A stretch of 64,000 bases of DNA from Burkholderia lata (GTDB lineage: Bacteria > Pseudomonadota > Gammaproteobacteria > Burkholderiales > Burkholderiaceae): NCBI RefSeq assembly GCF_000012945.1, contig NC_007510.1, positions 2,480,001 through 2,544,000 on the forward strand, in the 5' to 3' direction. Shown one piece after another: positions 1-10,948 of this stretch. The notes under the pieces are model-generated. The model was given only the letters and a program-made list of their open reading frames with translations. It was not told where the DNA came from and did not search any database. Every line of letters begins with the position of its first letter. Within the stretch, counting starts at the first letter, position 1. Made by a program: the position numbers and the translations under genes.

Positions 1-493
<493 letters not shown>

Positions 494-569
494 TCAAACT
501 GCGACGGCGCACGCGCCTGAACCGCTTTCGCTACAGACGCGCGAAGCCGTCGCAAGGTTCATTCGATCT

Positions 570-1424
570 TTAATTGAAATCGTTTTCCAGGAACGGATTG
601 CGCTTCACCGCCTGGTCGAGCGTGACGAGGGTCTCCAGCAGCGCACCCATCCGGTTCAGCGGCACCGCGTTCGGGCCATCCGACTTTGCTTCGGCCGGAT
701 TCGGGTGCGTTTCCATGAAGAGGCCCGCGACGCCCGTCGCGACCGCCGCACGTGCGAGCACCGGCACGAATTCGCGCTGGCCGCCCGAGCTCGTACCCTG
801 CCCGCCCGGCAGCTGCACCGAGTGGGTCGCGTCGAACACGACCGGCGCGCTCGTCTCGCGCATGATCGCGAGCGAACGCATGTCCGACACGAGATTGTTG
901 TAGCCGAACGAGACACCGCGCTCGCACGCCATGAAGCGGTCTTCCGACAGCCCCGCTTCACGGGCCGCTTCGCGCGCCTTGTCGATCACGTTCTTCATGT
1001 CGTGCGGCGCGAGGAACTGGCCCTTCTTGATGTTGACGGGCTTGCCCGAGCGCGCGCACGCATGGATGAAATCGGTCTGGCGGCACAGGAACGCCGGCGT
1101 CTGCAGCACGTCGACGACCGATGCGACCTGCTCGATCTCGTCGATCGAATGCACGTCGGTCAGCACCGGCAGGCCGAGCTGGCGCTTCACCTCGGACAGG
1201 ATCCGCAAGCCCTCGTCCATTCCAAGGCCACGAAACGACTTGCCCGAGCTGCGGTTCGCCTTGTCGTAGGACGACTTGTAGATGAACGGAATGTTCAGCT
1301 TCGCGCAGATCTCCTTCAGGCGGCCCGCCGTGTCGATCGTCATTTGCTCCGATTCGACGACGCAGGTACCCGCGATCAGGAAGAAAGGCTTGTCGAGACC
1401 GACCTCGAAATCGCACAGCTTCAT
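570..1424 (-). CDS. kdsA: 3-deoxy-8-phosphooctulonate synthase (KDO-8-P synthase)
   Basis: KdsA condenses phosphoenolpyruvate with arabinose 5-phosphate to give KDO-8-phosphate, the precursor of the lipopolysaccharide inner-core sugar, in the cytosol. The 284-residue product has the family's usual length. Recognisable motifs are [13 protein letters not shown] near residue 15, [10 protein letters not shown] near residue 51, LTDVHS, the KKGQFLAP stretch, and the [12 protein letters not shown] and METHPNP segments near the C terminus. Only 2 bp separate it from the upstream pyrG stop, so the two are very likely co-transcribed. Nothing looks truncated. Confidence 0.97.
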   Translation of the reverse strand: MKLCDFEVGLDKPFFLIAGTCVVESEQMTIDTAGRLKEICAKLNIPFIYKSSYDKANRSSGKSFRGLGMDEGLRILSEVKRQLGLPVLTDVHSIDEIEQVASVVDVLQTPAFLCRQTDFIHACARSGKPVNIKKGQFLAPHDMKNVIDKAREAAREAGLSEDRFMACERGVSFGYNNLVSDMRSLAIMRETSAPVVFDATHSVQLPGGQGTSSGGQREFVPVLARAAVATGVAGLFMETHPNPAEAKSDGPNAVPLNRMGALLETLVTLDQAVKRNPFLENDFN

Positions 1425-1426
1425 GC

Positions 1427-3130
<1,704 letters not shown>

Positions 3131-3260
3131 TCAGCAATTGACTCGATGATCGCGCCCTTTCGTGCCGACCCGCACCAGCCGTGCGCGCCCAGGCGAAGCC
3201 GCCCGCCGGCCGGTGCAACCGTGCGTGCCGGAGGCAGCGCCCCGGCCGCCAAACCCTGCG

Positions 3261-4106
3261 TCAGGCGCGCTTCGCGAGCGGGGTGACGCCCTGCGACACA
3301 TCGCCCTCCACCGCCTTCAGTGAATTCAGCATCCGCTGCAATGCGCGGGCGGTTTCGAGCGGCCGCTCCATCGGGAACAGGTGGCTGCCTTCCAGCCATT
3401 CGACGCGGCCGCGCGCCGCGCGACGCGTCGCATCGAGCCCGACCTGGCGCACCTCGCGCGAACGCGTGCCGGCGAGAAAGCCGAGCGGCACCGGCGCGCC
3501 GTGCGCGAGCCGCGGGCCGAGCGTGTGCGGCAGCGTCCGGTAGATCAGGTATTCGACCTGCCGGTCGAACGCGAGCGAGCGCTCGCCATCGGCGCCGGCC
3601 TGCGGAATCCCGTAGTCGATGTAGTCGGCGAGCATCCGTTCGTCCCAGCGCGCGAACGCCGGTTTCTCGCGGAAGTGCCGCCAGACTTCGTCGCGGCTCA
3701 CCCAGCGCGTGCGCCGGTTGCGCGTCGCGGCGGCCGGCGACAGCCGCTCGTCGAGCCCCGCCCACTGGCTCGCGCGCAATGCGCCGGCACGCCAGCCCGC
3801 GATGATCGGCGAATCGATCATCACGACGCCGCGCACCCATTGCGGCTTCTTCAGCGCGGCCATCAGCGACAGGTAGCCGCCGAGCGAATGGCCGACGAGC
3901 CAGACGGGACGCTCGTAGCGGCTGCCGATGTCGTCGAGCAGTTGCTCGACGAGATGCGGCCAGTCGCGCGTCACCGGGTAGCGGCGGTCGTGGCCGATCC
4001 GTTCGATGTAGCGCAGCTCGTAGTCGTCGGCCAACTCGGCGAAGATCGTGCGGTACGTCGACGCCGGAAAGCCGTTCGCATGCGAGAAGTGGAGGATGTC
4101 CTTCAA
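3261..4106 (-). CDS. Alpha/beta-fold hydrolase
   Basis: A 281-residue protein of the alpha/beta hydrolase superfamily. It opens MKDILHFSHANGFPASTYR, where HANGFP is the oxyanion-side HG-type motif, and carries the nucleophile elbow GHSLGG near residue 98. A plausible catalytic His is in EGSHLFPME near residue 245. No signal peptide is visible, so it is probably cytosolic. The substrate cannot be read from the sequence; esterases, lipases and haloperoxidase-like enzymes all share this pattern. It stands alone between pyrG and comEC, separated from comEC by a tandem-repeat spacer. Confidence 0.85.
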   Translation of the reverse strand: MKDILHFSHANGFPASTYRTIFAELADDYELRYIERIGHDRRYPVTRDWPHLVEQLLDDIGSRYERPVWLVGHSLGGYLSLMAALKKPQWVRGVVMIDSPIIAGWRAGALRASQWAGLDERLSPAAATRNRRTRWVSRDEVWRHFREKPAFARWDERMLADYIDYGIPQAGADGERSLAFDRQVEYLIYRTLPHTLGPRLAHGAPVPLGFLAGTRSREVRQVGLDATRRAARGRVEWLEGSHLFPMERPLETARALQRMLNSLKAVEGDVSQGVTPLAKRA

Positions 4107-4131
4107 ACGCCGATGTCTCCTTTGTCGGCGA

Positions 4132-4229
4132 GAGTTAGTGCTTCAGCACTTACTCTCGTCCCATGCTTCGCGGTCGGCCCGAGTTGGCGCTTCAACGCTC
4201 ACTCCGGTCTTATGCTTCGCGTTCTGCCG
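4132..4229. repeat. Two tandem copies of a 49-bp hairpin-forming repeat
   Basis: The spacer between comEC and the hydrolase holds two adjacent 49-bp units, 4132-4180 and 4181-4229. They share the scheme GAGTT-n-GCTTCA-n-ACTC ... ATGCTTCGCG ... GCC. Each begins with an imperfect stem-loop: arms GAGT..AGTGC and GCACT..ACTC around a TTCA loop in copy 1, more degenerate in copy 2. A further decayed fragment, with CACGCTTCGG, follows near 4232. The units do not encode a plausible protein. A role as a processing or termination element is inference. Confidence 0.6.
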
Positions 4230-4296
4230 GGCTCACGCTTCGGTATTGTGCGCGGGTCCCGGGCCTTGTTTCCTGATACGCGGGCTCTCGCCGCGC

Positions 4297-6789
4297 TCAT
4301 CGATCCATCCAGTACCGTCGCCGAACGTCGCGATGACGCTCGAAGGCAAACCCGCCGTTAGCCGGCGCGACGTCGAACCGCACGGCGCCGTCGCGATCGG
4401 TGCGCGGCAGCGGGATCCCGCGCGCCTCGTAACGGGCGAGAACCGTCCGGTGCGGATGTCCGAATCGATTGCGATAGCCTACAGGAAATACCGCAACGCG
4501 CGGCCCGACCGAATCGAGGAAAGGCTCAACCGACGACGTGCGGCTGCCGTGGTGCGGAACGACCAGGATCTGTGCGGCCAGCGCGTCGCGCGCCGCGTCC
4601 ACGAGCCGGCGTTCGCCGCGCGCGTCGACGTCGCCCGTCAGCAGCGCGGACGTCTCGCCCGCGTCGATGCGCAGCACGCACGACTGCCCGTTCGACGAGC
4701 CCGTGCCCGGGCCGCCCGGCGGCCACAGCATCGTGAACGTGACGCCGTCCCAGGTCCAGCGCTGCCCGGCCGCGCACGGCAGCTGATCGGTGACGCCGGC
4801 GGCGGCCGCATCGCGCCACAGCCGGCTGCCCGGCGCAATGCCGGCCAGCAGCTGACGCACGTCGGCAACGGCATAGACGGCCGATGCGCCGCCCGCGTGA
4901 TCGGCATCCGCGTGACTGAGCACGAGCGAATCGATCACCGCGATGCCGCGTGCACGCAACGCCGGCGCGACGATCCGTGCGCCGGCGTGGGTCGACTCCG
5001 CACCCGGCCCGGCGTCGAACAGCAAGGTTCGCCGCGCGGTCTCCACCAGCACCGACGCGCCCTGCCCGACGTCGAGAACGGTCAGCCGGAAGCCGCCCGG
5101 CGGCGGCGCATCGGCAGCCGGCGCGACGAGCGGCAGCCACGTGAGCGGGGCAGCCCAGCGCAACGGCCAGCCGCGCGGCATCAACGCCCATGCGACGCCC
5201 ACGCAGGCCAGCACCAGCGTCGGCCAGTCCGGCATGCGCAGCCAGAACACGCCGGCCGGCCAGTCGGCAAGGTGCCCGAGCAACGTCATCATCGGTTCGA
5301 GCGCCGCGTGCGCAAGCCGGAACGCATACGCATCGAGCGGCGCAGGCAACGCGATGCCGGCCAGCACGACCGGCGTCACGACCGAACTGACCCACGGAAT
5401 CGCGAACGCATTGCCGAACGGGCCCGACAGGGAAACTTGCGCGAACCATGCGGCCGTCAGCGGCGCGAGACCGATCGTCACCGCGTACTGCACGCGCGTG
5501 GCCTCTGCAATACGGCGTCCGGCGCGTGCACCCCACGCGCGCAACCGGCTCGACAGGCCGGCCGCGCCGTCGCCCTCCTCGCCCTCCTCGCTCTCCGCAT
5601 CGGCCTCACGCGCGGCACGCCAGCCGGCGACGGCCAGCAGGATCACGACAACCGCCCCGAACGACAGCCAGAACCCGGCCGACAGCACGGCCCACGGATC
5701 GGCAAGCAGCACGCCACCGAGCGCCACGCACAGCACCGCGGAAGCCGGTACGCTGCGCCCGGCCAGGTACGCGATGCCGCCGGCCGCGATCATCCACCAC
5801 GCGCGCTGCGCCGGCACGTTGAAGCCGGCGAGCGCCGCGTAGCCGGCCGCGGCCGCCAGCGCGGCGAGCGCGGCCGCGTACGGTGCCGGCAACATCAGCG
5901 TCGCGGCCCGTGCGCGCCAGCGCAGGCGGCGCCAGACCATCGATACGAGCCCGCCTGCGATCGCACCGACGAGCCCGACATGCAGGCCCGAAATTGCGAC
6001 CAGATGGCTCGTACCCGTGCTGCGCAGCACGCGCCAGTCGTCATCGCCGATGCCCGACTGATCGCCGATCGCGAGCGCGGCGACGATGCCGCGATGGCCG
6101 GCGTCGCTGCCGAGCGTCTCGCCGATACGCGAGCGCAGCGCGTCGCGCAGCCGATCGATCGATGCACGCCATCCCGATGCGCGCGCATCGATCAATTCCG
6201 CCCGCCGGGGCGCGCTGACATAACCGATCGCGCGAATGCCGGCGGCCAGCCACGCCGCCTCGCTGTCGCGCACACCCGGATTGGCCTCGGCATGCGGGCG
6301 CTTCAGTCGCACGACGAATCGCCAGCGTTGCGCGGCGCGCAAATCAGGCAGTGGATCGCGTGTCGCCGATGCGCCATATGCACGCCACGACAGCCGGATC
6401 AACGGCGGAAAGCGGGCCAGCCCCGCATCGTTCGACTCGACCGCGAACAGCAACCGCGCGCCTGTCTCGTCGACCACGGGCAGCCCCCGGATCACGCCGG
6501 TGACGACGATGTCGCGCCCTTCCCACTCGACGGGCAGGTTGTCGCCCAGCCGCCATTCGGCCCGCGCAGCTGCATAGCCAAACCCGACGTCACAGGCCGC
6601 GAGCGCGCACAGCATCCATCCGAACGCGACGGTCGTACGCGTGCGCCGGCCACGCATGCTCCACGTGCCGAGCACCACGCAGCCTGCGAGCACGGCTGCA
6701 CCGATCGTCCATGCGAGCGCACCCGGCAACGCCGCCTGCCGCTGCAGCACGACCACGCCGAGCGCGAACGCGATCCACCACACGCGCAT
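4297..6789 (-). CDS. comEC: ComEC/Rec2-family DNA-internalisation channel
   Basis: An 830-residue polytopic inner-membrane protein of the ComEC/Rec2 family, which in competent bacteria forms the channel that takes single-stranded DNA into the cytosol. It has an N-terminal hydrophobic segment followed by a DUF4131-like soluble region, a central multi-helix Competence domain (STGTSHLVAISGLHVGL near residue 245 is typical), and a C-terminal metallo-beta-lactamase-like domain with the metal motif SHADADHAGG. I chose the ATG at 6787-6789 because GAGGAGGGG sits just before it. Whether this strain takes up DNA is not shown. Confidence 0.93.
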   Translation of the reverse strand: MRVWWIAFALGVVVLQRQAALPGALAWTIGAAVLAGCVVLGTWSMRGRRTRTTVAFGWMLCALAACDVGFGYAAARAEWRLGDNLPVEWEGRDIVVTGVIRGLPVVDETGARLLFAVESNDAGLARFPPLIRLSWRAYGASATRDPLPDLRAAQRWRFVVRLKRPHAEANPGVRDSEAAWLAAGIRAIGYVSAPRRAELIDARASGWRASIDRLRDALRSRIGETLGSDAGHRGIVAALAIGDQSGIGDDDWRVLRSTGTSHLVAISGLHVGLVGAIAGGLVSMVWRRLRWRARAATLMLPAPYAAALAALAAAAGYAALAGFNVPAQRAWWMIAAGGIAYLAGRSVPASAVLCVALGGVLLADPWAVLSAGFWLSFGAVVVILLAVAGWRAAREADAESEEGEEGDGAAGLSSRLRAWGARAGRRIAEATRVQYAVTIGLAPLTAAWFAQVSLSGPFGNAFAIPWVSSVVTPVVLAGIALPAPLDAYAFRLAHAALEPMMTLLGHLADWPAGVFWLRMPDWPTLVLACVGVAWALMPRGWPLRWAAPLTWLPLVAPAADAPPPGGFRLTVLDVGQGASVLVETARRTLLFDAGPGAESTHAGARIVAPALRARGIAVIDSLVLSHADADHAGGASAVYAVADVRQLLAGIAPGSRLWRDAAAAGVTDQLPCAAGQRWTWDGVTFTMLWPPGGPGTGSSNGQSCVLRIDAGETSALLTGDVDARGERRLVDAARDALAAQILVVPHHGSRTSSVEPFLDSVGPRVAVFPVGYRNRFGHPHRTVLARYEARGIPLPRTDRDGAVRFDVAPANGGFAFERHRDVRRRYWMDR

Positions 6790-6846
6790 CGCCCCTCCTC
6801 GTCGACCCGGCACCGCCCTTGAGCATGCGGCGCCTTCCGGCAACGA

Positions 6847-7635
6847 TTATGCGGACGAAAGTGCGAGTCGCGGCAGCGCGGCGAGCGCGTTAGCCGAAGT
6901 GCATAGGGACACTGCGCCGGCGTCGATCCCGCGCAGTTCGGCAAGCACGTCGCCGATGCGCGGCACCTGGTCGGGCGTGTTGCGGGATTTGTACGCCCAT
7001 TCGGGCGCGATGTCGGGCGCGTCCGTCTCGACGACGATCGCCTCGAGCGGCAATTGCGCCGCGAGCCGGCGGATCTGCAGCGCGCGCGTGAAGGTCACGT
7101 TGCCGCCGAAACCGAGATGAAGCCCGTGTGCGAGATACGCTTCGGCCTGCTGGAAACTGCCGTTGAACGCATGCGCGATGCCGCGCCGCACGCCGAAACG
7201 GCGCAGCCCGGCGAGCACGCGATCCTGCGACTTGCGCACGTGGCACAGCACGGGCAAGTCGAATTCGCGCGCGAGCTTGAGTTGCCCCTGGTAGAAGAAC
7301 TGCTGCCGGTCTTCGTCGAGCCCGGGCACGAAATAGTCGAGCCCGATCTCGCCGATCGCGACGAAGCGCGGATCGTCGAGGCTCGCCTCGATCTCCATGC
7401 GCAACAGGTCGAGATCCTCGTCGCGTGCGCGTGGCGTATACATCGGATGGATGCCGAGCGCGTAGACCGCGCCCGGCGTGTGCTGCGCGAGTTCGCGCAC
7501 CGTCGTGAAGTTGTCGCGCCCGACGCTCGGGATCACGATGCGCGACACGCCGGCCGAGCGCGCCGCGTGCGCGACCGCGTCGCGGTCGGCGTCGAACTCG
7601 GCGGCATCGAGATGGCAGTGCGTGTCGATCCACAT
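6847..7635 (-). CDS. tatD: TatD-family metal-dependent hydrolase (DNase)
   Basis: A 262-residue TIM-barrel metallohydrolase of the TatD family; members have 3'-5' exonuclease or DNase activity. The start is set at MWIDTHCHLD because DTHCHLD is the first metal-binding motif and normally lies at the very N terminus. An upstream TTG would add 18 unrelated residues. Further family motifs are GEIGLDY, a central CHVRKSQD, AFNGS and VVETDAPD near the C terminus. It is encoded just upstream of comEC on the same strand with a 57-bp gap. Confidence 0.92.
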   Translation of the reverse strand: MWIDTHCHLDAAEFDADRDAVAHAARSAGVSRIVIPSVGRDNFTTVRELAQHTPGAVYALGIHPMYTPRARDEDLDLLRMEIEASLDDPRFVAIGEIGLDYFVPGLDEDRQQFFYQGQLKLAREFDLPVLCHVRKSQDRVLAGLRRFGVRRGIAHAFNGSFQQAEAYLAHGLHLGFGGNVTFTRALQIRRLAAQLPLEAIVVETDAPDIAPEWAYKSRNTPDQVPRIGDVLAELRGIDAGAVSLCTSANALAALPRLALSSA

Positions 7636-7702
7636 GGCGGCAGTCCTGCGCCCTGGCGCCGCGCCGGGGCAACCCCGGCAGCAGGCCAAGCGCGTTCGCT
7701 TC

Positions 7703-8461
7703 TTACACCGGCAGCGCCGGCTCCTCGTGCAGCACGCCGTCGCGCAACCGCATGATGCGGTCGCAGCGCGCGGCGAGATCGGGATCGTGCGTGACGATCA
7801 CGAAGCTCGTTTCGAGCGTCTCGGACAGCTCGAGCATCAGGTTGAACACCGTATCAGCCGTCGTGCCGTCAAGGTTGCCGGTCGGCTCGTCGGCGAGCAC
7901 GCACGCGGGCTTCGTGACCAGCGCGCGCGCAATCGCGACGCGTTGTCGTTCGCCGCCCGACAGCTCGCCCGGCCGGTGCTTCGCACGCGGGCCGAGACCG
8001 ACGCGCTCGAGCATCGTCTGCGCCTGCTCGCGCGCGTCCTCGGTCGTCATCCGGCGAATGCGCAGCGGCATCGCGACGTTGTCGAGCGCGGTGAACTCGG
8101 GCAGCAGGTGATGGAACTGGTAGACGAAGCCGAGCGCACGGTTGCGCAGTTCGTTGCGCTCGCGCTCGGCGAGTTGCGTGAACGGCTTGCCGAGCAGCGA
8201 CACCTCGCCCGCGCTCGGCTCGTCGAGCCCGCCGAGCACGTGCAGCAGCGTGCTCTTGCCGGAACCCGACGCGCCGACGACCGCGAGCTTCTCGCCGCGC
8301 CGCACCGTCAGCTCGGTATTGTTGAGCACCTGCACGTTGAAGCCGCCCTGCACGAAAGCCTTCGTGACCCCGCGCGCCTGAAGCACGTATTCCTGCATAC
8401 CTGCCGAATCCTGTCTGTTGTGTTGTCGTGAATCCGCGAATGCGGTCGCGCGATCATTCAT
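7703..8461 (-). CDS. lolD: Lipoprotein-releasing ABC transporter ATPase LolD
   Basis: LolD is the ATPase that powers release of outer-membrane lipoproteins from the inner membrane to the carrier LolA. The product has Walker [10 protein letters not shown], the Q-loop YQFHHLL, the ABC signature [15 protein letters not shown], Walker [12 protein letters not shown] and the switch His in VTHD. The start at 8461 overlaps the lolC stop by 8 bp and gives 252 residues. An internal ATG at 8398 would give 231 residues, closer to E. coli LolD (233), and cannot be excluded. It pairs with the permease gene just upstream. Confidence 0.93.
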   Translation of the reverse strand: MNDRATAFADSRQHNRQDSAGMQEYVLQARGVTKAFVQGGFNVQVLNNTELTVRRGEKLAVVGASGSGKSTLLHVLGGLDEPSAGEVSLLGKPFTQLAERERNELRNRALGFVYQFHHLLPEFTALDNVAMPLRIRRMTTEDAREQAQTMLERVGLGPRAKHRPGELSGGERQRVAIARALVTKPACVLADEPTGNLDGTTADTVFNLMLELSETLETSFVIVTHDPDLAARCDRIMRLRDGVLHEEPALPV

Positions 8462-9707
8462 AACGGAGCGCCTCCGCCGGCTTCACCTTCGCGCCGCGCC
8501 AGCTCGGATAGAGCGTCGCGATCGCCGACAGCGCGAATGCGATCAGCCCGATCCGGATCACGTCGCTCGCGACGAGTTCCGACGGCAGTTCGCTGATGAA
8601 GTACACGGACGGCGGCAGGAACTGCACGCCGAACAGGTGCTCGATCATCGGGATCAGCCACGGGATGCTCCACGCGATCAGGCAGCCGAGCGCGACGCCC
8701 GACGCCGTGCCGACGAAACCGATCGTCACGCCCTGCACGACGAAGATCTTCATGATCGATCCCGGCTGCGCGCCGAGCGTGCGCAGGATCGCGATGTCGG
8801 CCTGCTTGTTGGTCACGGTCATCACGAGCGACGACACGAGGTTGAACGCGGCCACCGCGATGATCAGCGTGAGGATGATGAACATCATCCGCTTCTCGAT
8901 CTGCACGGCCGAGAACCACGTCTTGTTCTGCTGGGTCCAGTCGCGGATGTACAGGCTGCCCGACAGCGTATGCGACAGCTCGACCGCCACGTCCGGCGCC
9001 TTCTGCATGTCCTTCAGCCGCAGCCGCACGCCGGTCGGCGCGGACATCCGGAACAGCGCCTCGGCGTCGCGGATGTTGATCATCGCGAGCGTGCTGTCGT
9101 ATTCATAGTGCCCGGACTCGAACACGCCGACGACCGTGAACTGCTTCAGCCGCGGCATCATGCCGGCCGGCGTGATCGACCCTTCCGGCGCGACCAGCGT
9201 GACCTTGTCGCCGACCGTCACGCCGAGGTTGCCCGCGAGCGCATCGCCGAGCACGATGCCGAACTGGCCCGGCACGAGCGCGCCGAGCTGGCCCGCCTTC
9301 ATGTCCTTGCCGATGTCCGACACCTGCGGCTCGAGCGTCGGTTCGACGCCGCGCAGCATCACGCCGCTCACCGCGTCCTGGCGGGTAAGCAACGCCTGCG
9401 CATCGACGTACGGCGCCGCGCCGATTACCGACGGATTGCGGCGTGCTTCCTGCGCGGTCAGTTGCCAGTCGGGCATCGACCCCGTCGGCGAGAACACCTC
9501 GACGTGCGCGAGCACCGACAGCATGCGGTCGCGCACTTCCTTCTGGAAGCCGTTCATCACCGACAGCACGACGATCAGCGCCGCGACGCCGAGCGCGATC
9601 CCGAGCATCGACACGAGCGCGATGAAGGAAATGAAGCCGTTACCGGTCGTGCGTTTGCCGGCGCGCGTGTAGCGCCAGCCGATCTGCCATTCGTACGGAA
9701 GTTTCAA
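8454..9707 (-). CDS. lolC: Lipoprotein-releasing ABC transporter permease (LolC/LolE family)
   Basis: A 417-residue inner-membrane permease with the MacB/LolC architecture: one N-terminal transmembrane helix ([17 protein letters not shown], about residues 26-50), a large periplasmic domain, and three C-terminal helices beginning near residue 275 ([20 protein letters not shown]). The conserved coupling region [18 protein letters not shown] is present. It is followed by lolD with an 8-bp overlap. Only one permease gene is present here, whereas E. coli has separate lolC and lolE. A single LolF-like homodimeric permease is therefore possible. Confidence 0.93.
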   Translation of the reverse strand: MKLPYEWQIGWRYTRAGKRTTGNGFISFIALVSMLGIALGVAALIVVLSVMNGFQKEVRDRMLSVLAHVEVFSPTGSMPDWQLTAQEARRNPSVIGAAPYVDAQALLTRQDAVSGVMLRGVEPTLEPQVSDIGKDMKAGQLGALVPGQFGIVLGDALAGNLGVTVGDKVTLVAPEGSITPAGMMPRLKQFTVVGVFESGHYEYDSTLAMINIRDAEALFRMSAPTGVRLRLKDMQKAPDVAVELSHTLSGSLYIRDWTQQNKTWFSAVQIEKRMMFIILTLIIAVAAFNLVSSLVMTVTNKQADIAILRTLGAQPGSIMKIFVVQGVTIGFVGTASGVALGCLIAWSIPWLIPMIEHLFGVQFLPPSVYFISELPSELVASDVIRIGLIAFALSAIATLYPSWRGAKVKPAEALRYE

Positions 9708-9869
9708 GCGAATCCTTTCTGCTGGTTACGGCGGGGAGGCGCCCCGCGGCCGGACCGCCGCCCGGTGGCGGCCACCGGCCCGGGCACGGTCGAAAAACGG
9801 CCGCCGGACGCGAACGGGCCGTCAGCCGGCCCGATCACGCGCGCAGTTTGCCATACAATGCGCACCATC

Positions 9870-10934
9870 ATGCACGACCGACGCCTCCATTTTCTCGTTC
9901 CGTTCGCGCTGCCGTCGGCGGCCGATGCGGCCTCGTCCCTGCACACGCTGGACAGCCCCGCGCTCGAAAAGTTGCTCGCCCGCGCCAGCCTCGTCGAGCG
10001 CGTGACCGGCGAGGACTTCCAGCGCACGCTGCCGCACGAGCGCTGGCTGGCCCGCCAGTTCGGCGCAACCCAGGGCAACGCCGCGGACGAGGCGCCGCTC
10101 GCGCCCTACATGCTGCTGGCCGACGGCGGCGACCCCGGCGCGCACGCGTGGGCCTGCGTCGAGCCCGTCCACGTCGAAATCGCGCACGATCACCTGGTGC
10201 TCGTCGATCCGGCGGCCCTCGCGCTCAATGACGGCGACGCAGCCGCGCTGCTCGCGGTCGCGCGGCCGCTGATCGAAGAGCTCGGCGTCCGGCTCGAGGC
10301 GCCGAACCCGTCACGCTGGTACCTGTCGAGCGAGCAGCTCGCCCGCCTCGCCGGCGCCGCGCCGCTGCGCGCGAGCGGCCGCAACATCGAAATCTGGCTG
10401 CCGCACGAGGCCCATACGGGCGAGCGCTCGCGGATGTGGATGAAACTGCAGAACGAAGTGCAGATGGCGTGGTTCCAGCATCCGGTCAACGAGGCCCGCG
10501 AGGCGCGTGGCCTGCCGACCGTCAATTCGATCTGGTTCCATGCACAAGGCACGCTGAAGCCGGTCGGCAAGCCGTTCGCGCGCGTGCTGTCCGCGTCGCC
10601 CGCGGCGCTCGGCCTCGCGCACGCCGCGCAAGCCGACGCCGGTGCGCCGCCTGCCGCGTTCGGCACGCTGCCCGCCGCCGATGGCGCGACGCTGGTCGAA
10701 CTGCCGGCGCTGACCACCCCGTTCATCGAGCAGGACTGGGCGCGCTGGCACGACGGACTCGCCGCGCTCGAGCGCGACTGGTTCGCGCCGGCCCTCGGCG
10801 CGCTGCGGAACGGCGAACTCGCGAGCGTCGATTTCACGCTGTGCGGCGACACGAGCTCCGTAACGCTGCACGCGACGCGCGGCGACCTGCGCAAGTTCTG
10901 GCGCCGCCGCGCGCTGGCCTCCCTGTTCGAATAA
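9870..10934 (+). CDS. RpfE-type conserved protein upstream of recJ
   Basis: A 354-residue soluble protein beginning MHDRRLHFLVPFALPS. I recognise it as the conserved betaproteobacterial/xanthomonad protein often annotated 'regulatory protein, RpfE type', which sits beside recJ. Its biochemical role is unknown to me, and I see no DNA-binding helix-turn-helix or enzyme motif. An in-frame ATG 12 bp earlier (9858) is an alternative start; neither has a strong ribosome site. It ends 14 bp before recJ and is probably co-transcribed with it. The N-terminal LHFLVPFALP and a central WLPHEAHTGERSRMWMKLQNE look most conserved. Confidence 0.7.
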   Translation: MHDRRLHFLVPFALPSAADAASSLHTLDSPALEKLLARASLVERVTGEDFQRTLPHERWLARQFGATQGNAADEAPLAPYMLLADGGDPGAHAWACVEPVHVEIAHDHLVLVDPAALALNDGDAAALLAVARPLIEELGVRLEAPNPSRWYLSSEQLARLAGAAPLRASGRNIEIWLPHEAHTGERSRMWMKLQNEVQMAWFQHPVNEAREARGLPTVNSIWFHAQGTLKPVGKPFARVLSASPAALGLAHAAQADAGAPPAAFGTLPAADGATLVELPALTTPFIEQDWARWHDGLAALERDWFAPALGALRNGELASVDFTLCGDTSSVTLHATRGDLRKFWRRRALASLFE

Positions 10935-10948
10935 CAAGCAGACCCCGT

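Noticed and set aside
4048..6822. 924-codon open frame on the plus strand opposite comEC
   Set aside because: Arg/Ala/Pro/His-rich antisense shadow of a GC-rich gene. comEC on the other strand has clear domains and a ribosome site.
8462..9869. Plus-strand frame of 838 codons merging the lolC antisense strand with the RpfE-type gene
   Set aside because: Only the last 354 codons are protein-like; the upstream part is a shadow of lolC.
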